Assembly (NCBI GenBank): GCA_902805475.1
Contig: CADCSX010000010.1
Location: 1,540,001 to 1,604,000 of the forward strand
Reading direction: 5' to 3'
Length of the DNA stretch: 64,000 bases
Source: Entonaema liquescens
Taxonomy: Eukaryota; Ascomycota; Sordariomycetes; Xylariales; Xylariaceae
The notes beneath the pieces are model-generated. The model worked only from the letters and a program-made list of their open reading frames with translations, had not been told where the DNA came from and ran no database searches. The number at the start of each line of letters is the position of its first letter. Positions within the stretch are counted from its first letter, which is position 1. A program made the translations under genes and the position numbers. Shown one piece after another: positions 59,080 to 64,000 of the stretch.

Positions 59080-61255
59080 ATATTAACGTTAATTTTTAAC
59101 ATTAATTAATAAACTCACCATAAATTAATCATTACCCGAAAAAAAAATAAAAAAATCTTTTTTAATTTTAAAATTAAAATCTTATTTTTCGAAATTATAA
59201 CTTTATAAAAAATTAATTATAAAACCATATATAAGAAAAATATTATTTATTATAATATAAAAATAAATAAAACAATTAAAAATATTACGTACTTTACTTA
59301 AAACAAATACACTACAAGTAAATTATAATTTTATTTTTTTAATAATTTTAATTAAACGTTTTTTACGATTTAATTTTATAACGTAACAATTTTACTTCGC
59401 ACGAATACCATTTTCGTTTTACGTTTATTTCATAATATTTAAAGCCTTTTTTAAATTATTTTAAACCCGGATAATGGTATTTTAAAAAAATTAATAAAAA
59501 GTAAATAAAAATAAAAAAATTAAAATTACGAACTTATTAAATAAAAATTAAAATATTATTTAATAACCAATTACATTTTTTTAACAACTTTTTTAACTTC
59601 GCCATAAATAAAATTACAAAACTTTTTTACTTTATTATAACGTTAATATTTAATTAAAACATTTAAATAATAACGGATTAATAAAAAACAAAAATAAATA
59701 AAGAAATAAACATATTAATAATAAATACGTAATATACTTCTTTAATATTAAACTTTTAACAAACATATACATAATAATAACATTAATAAACCATTAAATA
59801 TAATCAATTAAATATAATAAAAATAATATAAAAAAAAAAAAAATAAAGTTAAAACGGAAAAAATAATAAAACAATTACGTATTAAATATTATATTTATAT
59901 AAAATGGATATATTTATAAAATAAAAAACTTATTATAAAATAATATAATTTATTTTTAAAACGAAAAAAATAAATAATAATATAAATTTATTTTTAACAA
60001 AATAACCATTTATTAATTATAAATTATAAATAACGTATAAAATAATATAAAATATAAAAATATTAAAAAAAAATTAATAAAAAATATTTTAATTATTATT
60101 TAATTTATTAACTTTATTACTAACTTCTATATTAATATCTTTATTAAAACCATTATTATTATTTTTAATTTTGTTATTGTTTTTTATTTAAAATATATTT
60201 CAATATTATAAAATAATAAATTAATAAATAAATTAAACGAAATAATAATAAAATATTTATTAATAATTTTTTTATATATAATAAAAAATTAATTTAAAAA
60301 ATTAATTATTATTTATTAAGTAATTAATGAAATTTCGAAAATATAATTAATTTATTTAATTATTTAAATAACTTATTCCATAGCCTAAATTACGTAATTT
60401 TAAAATAATAAATAATGTTTTTAATTTTTTATTATTTCCTCGTTAATAACTTTAATAAAACGGGTAATAAAAAATTATTTTTTACTTTTTTTATTTTAAA
60501 AAACTTTTTTTATTTAAATTTAAACATTATGAATTTTCGGTTATTAAACAACGAATTAATTACAAACCGATAAATAACACGTAAAAATAAACTTATAATA
60601 ATAACATTATTATACGTATTTAAAAAACGTTAAAAATTTATTTTATAAAATTTTAAAATATCGATAAATTAATAAAATATATAAATAAATAAAATAAAAT
60701 AAAAATAAAAAAAAAAATTACGTTATTACAAATCTTACTTTAACAATAATAATAAATATATTTAATTAATATAATTATTTAACAAATTAACAATTACTAT
60801 TTAAAAAACGAAAAAATACGTTAAACATATAATTATTTTTTTTATAATAACGTAATAACCGTTTTTTTTAACTTTTTTAAATTATAAAAAAAGTTAAATA
60901 ATAATAATAAAAAATAAAGTAAAAAATTATAATAACGATATAAATAACGAAATAACAATTATATTAATATTAAAAATAATAAATAAAAAATAATAATAAA
61001 AAAAATAATATAATTATTATTAAAAAATAACGTAAAAAAAATAATAAAAAAAAAACGGTAATATATACGTAAAAAATTAATATTAAAAACGAAGGAATTA
61101 CGAAATAATTTACGCCGTTTTTACAAAATTCTTATAAAAAATGTAAATATTTCATTTAAACCCATTAAATACTTTTAATATTATTATAATTACCCCGTAA
61201 TAATAAAAATAACATATTGTTTTTAAAAATAAAAACACTTAAAAAAAAGAAATTT
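59080..61255. other. AT-collapsed 3' region of the retrotransposon
   Basis: More than 2 kb between the chromodomain trace and the 3' LTR with no recognisable coding content on either strand. On the plus strand C is retained outside CpG while G is nearly confined to CpG, opposite to most of 56.4-58.2 kb. Confidence 0.6.
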
Positions 61256-61460
61256 TATTAAAAATTTAAAAATAGTTAATTAAAATTAAGGATAGATTTA
61301 TAATATATATCATATATAAAGGGCGCTCCGCGCCCTTGCTACTAATTAAGAAGTTAAGCGTTAATAAATTACCATTATTATTTACTATTACATAATAGCC
61401 ACGTTGCTGCTTCTTGTATTCACTTTATATATGACCTCACTTACGGGCTCATCTTTGACA
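61256..61460 (+). repeat. 3' LTR of the chromovirus
   Basis: 205 bp ending TTTGACA directly before the TATTT duplication. The first 40 bases are heavily RIP-mutated; the rest is nearly normal in composition and includes a GC-rich hairpin AAGGGCGC/GCGCCCTT at about 61318-61336 and a TATATAAA-like motif. Confidence 0.9.
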
Positions 61461-61465
61461 TATTT

Positions 61466-61819
61466 AGACGTTACCTTTAATGGCGGCATTTTGCAGCAGT
61501 CCTGTTAGAAAACAGCGAGGGTGAAACTCGAGAATATAGAATCGTAATAATCACTGTAGCGACTAGTGGTATAGAGTGGTCGAAATGGTCAGGGTGCCTC
61601 ATGATTCTATCTAGGTACATAAAGGTCATATCATGGGCTTCATCACTAGAAACATCAAAAGTATTTTGATCAACGTGTCCAACACTCCATACATTGCACT
61701 ATCTCAATGTAAAATACAAAGTTGCAAATATCAGAGTTACCTAATGGTAACCTTTTAAGATTTCTCCAGTTTACTCGAATAGCTTTTCTGCCCCTTATTG
61801 CACCATCTGGCAGCTACTA
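61466..61819. promoter_or_regulatory. upstream region of the patatin gene
   Basis: Normal composition; no gene. Because the retrotransposon ends at 61460, the phospholipase promoter must lie in these 354 bases or include the 3' LTR. Confidence 0.5.
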
Positions 61820-63565
61820 ATGCCTACCGATCTTGAGCCAGTGGACCATGTCCACGCAGCTGCAACTGAACTTATCAAGCCACTTCGAAGGCACCAGGAC
61901 ATGTCCGATGAAGACCAAGGCAGCCCATGGGCTAAAAAGACAGTCTTGACATTTGGTAAGCTAGGTCTTTCATTCTTAGCCGGCCCCGTACTAATAGATG
62001 AGTTGGGGCACAGATGGAGGAGGAGTGCGTGGTTACTCTAGCCTCCTTATTCTAAAGTCTCTGATGTTAAAGATCAAGGAAATCGAAGCAGAAATTTCCG
62101 GCAGTAGAATATGTACGAGTAGTGACTACCCATGGATGGGAACCGATGCCTCCAAGACATATACCCCTAAAGAAAGCACCCTTAATGACTTTCTGCCTTG
62201 CCATTATTTTGACTATATAGGTGGCACTTCCACAGGAGGGTAAGTAGGACTATCACATGACATATTTGTACTAACACCATGATTCTAGTCTATCGGCTAT
62301 CATGCTTGGCAGACTTCGTATGACTGTAGACGAAGCTCTCCAGCAATATGAGACGTTTGGCAACAATGTGTTTGGAAAAGAAAGAGTGTGGCATGCGACG
62401 TCTGGGTTTTGGTTCCCCAGAGCGAAGTATGCGTCAAAGAAAGCCAGAGATGCATTCACGTTGATTATCCTCAATAAGATGAAGAAAAATGACGAAAGCC
62501 TACCAGATTGGCAAGCCGAGATGGAGGTATTCAAGTATAATAAGCATCGGACTCGAACGTATGTTGCGCATCCCCCAACATCCGAGCCTAGGCCTACCCC
62601 CGAATTGTGCTAATAAAATGTGTAGTATCGTATTTTCTTTTTCGTTAGGCGGGAAAGGAGGAGTCGACATGGAATACCTGTGGAGAAGTTATAGTCATGA
62701 GCGTAGGACAAATTCGTCAGATGAAACTTTCACGCCATTGAATCCCTCTTTTGCACACATGGTCCCGATATGGAAGGTTGCGCGCGCAACATCCGCCGCC
62801 CCATCATTCTTCAAATCTATTCAGATCGGTGATCAAGAACACTTTGACGGCAGTATTGCTGTCAATAACCCTTCTCTCTACGTTCTTAAAGAGGTTCGGG
62901 GCCTGCATGGCTATTCTCCTGAACTGTTCATCAGTATAGGCTGTGGCTTAAAGACCAGAGTAGACGAGAGAGGTCCGGGGGAAAATTCTCGACCCAGAAC
63001 TTTCAGTGATCGCACCGTGGGCTCTGGCAGGAGGAAAAGGAGGACTGTGAGCAAGTGGTCTCAGTTCTTCTATAGTATCAAGCGTTATATGACTGACACT
63101 GAAGGTGCAAATGGTGTACAGGGGTGGAATAATGAATGTATTCAACAACAGATCAAACATCGGTGGAGGCTCAACGTCGAGGGAAGACTCGCTGATGTCC
63201 CTCTGGATGACTGGGACCCAGCAGACTCTGGCCAATCGACACTTGATAGAATCAGGCGAGAAACAGACGACTACTTATCACAAGATATTATCAAGGAGAA
63301 GATTAGCGCGATGGCAAGGGAACTTGTTAGAATCCGACACGAGCGAGCAGAAACTGAAAACTGGGAGAGATTTGCCTTGGACGTGGTTTATCATTGTCCA
63401 GAACCCAGTTGCAAAGGATACCATTCTCGAGGATACAAAACCCGACATAAATTCCGAAGACATGTCATACACGGTAACAGTCATGATCATATGACTGAGA
63501 CCGCCCTTGAGGATTATCTAAATGGATGTAGGAAACTGGCACACACAGCCGCGAAGAGCGGCTAA
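61820..63565 (+). CDS. patatin-like phospholipase with C-terminal zinc-finger-like tail
   Basis: Four exons: 61820-61955, 62014-62239, 62289-62558 and 62626-63565; 523 residues, phases consistent. Patatin-like phospholipases (PNPLA) are Ser-Asp dyad acyl hydrolases acting on phospholipids; fungal members also occur as effector domains in incompatibility-type proteins. Seen: oxyanion motif DGGGVRGYS (residues 46-54) completed by the first splice, nucleophile elbow GTSTGG (Ser near 118) split by intron 2, and catalytic HFDGS (Asp near 285). The dyad is complete. After a basic region (GRRKRRTVSKW) and a helical segment, the C-terminus carries YHCPEPSCKGYHSRGYKTRH, with Cys pairs and later His residues in a C2H2-like spacing. 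There is no signal peptide, so it is intracellular. It lies 355 bp from the edge of the retrotransposon yet shows no RIP. Confidence 0.9.
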
Positions 63566-63924
63566 GGTTTACCGTCGCCCTAATATTCTAGGTAGTACCG
63601 GATTCTTCCAATTAACCTCGAAATCTACCGCTCCAATCACCGTTATCTTAAACAAATATTCTTTACGTGATTTCGTTGGAAACTAGCGCCGAGAAATATA
63701 TACCTTAATTCAAAATTCCTCGTGCCATCATCGCTGCGTAAGTTGACCTAAGATCTAGTTTGCTTGTAAGACACTATCACTCGTGGAATCTTGCATTAAA
63801 AGCATAAATAGCACCAATCAATCTCTCTATTTCTAGATAACCCCTAAAGCAGCGCTCGCAAGATCTAATCTACATCGTGACTAGATATCTAACATCCCAA
63901 AGCATGATCGCTTTCCACCTTAGC
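63566..63924. other. intergenic
   Basis: Separates the patatin gene from the 3' end of a minus-strand gene at the right edge. No gene seen. Confidence 0.5.
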
Positions 63925-64000
63925 TTAGTTCACGGCGTTGCCGTTCTCCAAGTAGACAGTCTCGTAGCCGATGTGGATGGTAGACCTGGACAGATCGACG
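63925..64000 (-). CDS. 3' end of an unidentified gene (partial)
   Basis: The minus strand from the right edge is open for 24 codons to a TAA at 63925-63927, ending STIHIGYETVYLENGNAVN. Codon third positions are C/G-rich, unlike the flanking DNA, which suggests real coding sequence cut by the window edge. Too short to assign a family. Confidence 0.45.
   Translation of the reverse strand, partial: VDLSRSTIHIGYETVYLENGNAVN

Larger units (their letters stand above)
53856..61465 (+). mobile_element. complete RIP-degraded Ty3/Gypsy chromovirus
   Basis: The element spans 53861-61460, 7,600 bp, with two directly repeated 205-bp LTRs and a perfect 5-bp target duplication TATTT at 53856-53860 and 61461-61465. 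The interior is almost entirely A/T, with CpG as the main refuge of remaining C or G. In the plus-strand direction, traces of pol persist in order: reverse transcriptase (about 56280-56510), integrase core (about 57960-58330), integrase C-terminal and chromodomain-like segment (about 58690-59070). This order marks a Ty3/Gypsy chromovirus. Frames are riddled with stops and the element is dead. The 54.07-56.2 kb part should hold gag and protease but cannot be read. The 59.1-61.2 kb part has no recognisable content. Confidence 0.93.

Noticed and set aside
53856..61465. Mitochondrial DNA insertion or centromere as explanation for the AT-rich block
   Set aside because: The direct LTRs, exact target duplication and ordered pol traces explain the block as one RIP-degraded retrotransposon.
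1..64000. CRISPR arrays, bacterial operons or prophage
   Set aside because: Spliced genes and fungal families throughout; no regularly spaced repeats were seen.

Overview
The window is nuclear DNA from a filamentous ascomycete (Pezizomycotina; the gene families fit a Sordariomycete, possibly Xylariales, which is an inference). The evidence is short GT-AG introns of about 50-75 bp, fungal-type protein families (Mic60, Sac1, Rab5, Hrd3, the fungal rhodopsin-like membrane family, GMC oxidoreductases, small Cys-rich proteins), and islands of extreme AT content whose few remaining cytosines sit mostly in CpG. That last feature is the footprint of repeat-induced point mutation (RIP).

Layout. 0.8-8.1 kb holds housekeeping trafficking and mitochondrial genes: Sac1 lipid phosphatase (-), a Rab5/Ypt5 GTPase (+) and Mic60/mitofilin (+). 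8.8-18.4 kb is accessory in character: a UbiA-family prenyltransferase or cyclase (-), an alpha/beta hydrolase with an in-frame stop (+), a GMC oxidoreductase (-), a 0.79-kb terminal-inverted-repeat element and a second, alcohol-oxidase-like GMC enzyme (+). This could be a small terpenoid-type cluster. 18.9-20.1 kb is a frameshifted protein kinase, followed by a 0.67-kb AT island and a G-quadruplex-like tract. 20.97-24.82 kb carries two folylpolyglutamate-synthase paralogs arranged tail to tail. 24.8-29.1 kb is gene-poor and ends in the 3' end of a chromodomain LTR retrotransposon. 29.1-39.0 kb is dense and mostly conserved: a TMEM70-like mitochondrial protein, a DsbA-like protein, a 2-oxoglutarate dioxygenase-like protein, FRG1, a WDR89-like protein and the ERAD component Hrd3/Sel1. 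39.3-45.3 kb has a Trp-rich orphan, two small Cys-rich paralogs and a membrane-anchored HSL-type esterase. 46.7-47.0 kb is a MITE. 48.2-52.0 kb has a rhodopsin-like 7TM protein and a leucine-rich-repeat-like orphan. 53.86-61.46 kb is one complete LTR retrotransposon with 205-bp LTRs and an exact TATTT target duplication, destroyed by RIP. 61.8-63.6 kb is a patatin-like phospholipase with a C-terminal zinc-finger-like segment, and the 3' end of another gene reaches the right edge on the minus strand.

Points of most interest: the strand-asymmetric mosaic of RIP in the retrotransposon, the spared outer halves of its LTRs, the TIR element with intact ends but an AT-collapsed interior, the UbiA/GMC neighbourhood, and a set of single-base frameshifts in otherwise conserved genes (kinase, DsbA-like, Hrd3, rhodopsin-like). 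Those frameshifts may be real lesions or assembly deletions. Exon boundaries were set by eye from splice consensus, reading phase and recalled family conservation. In each multi-exon gene reported as intact, the summed exon length is an exact multiple of three.
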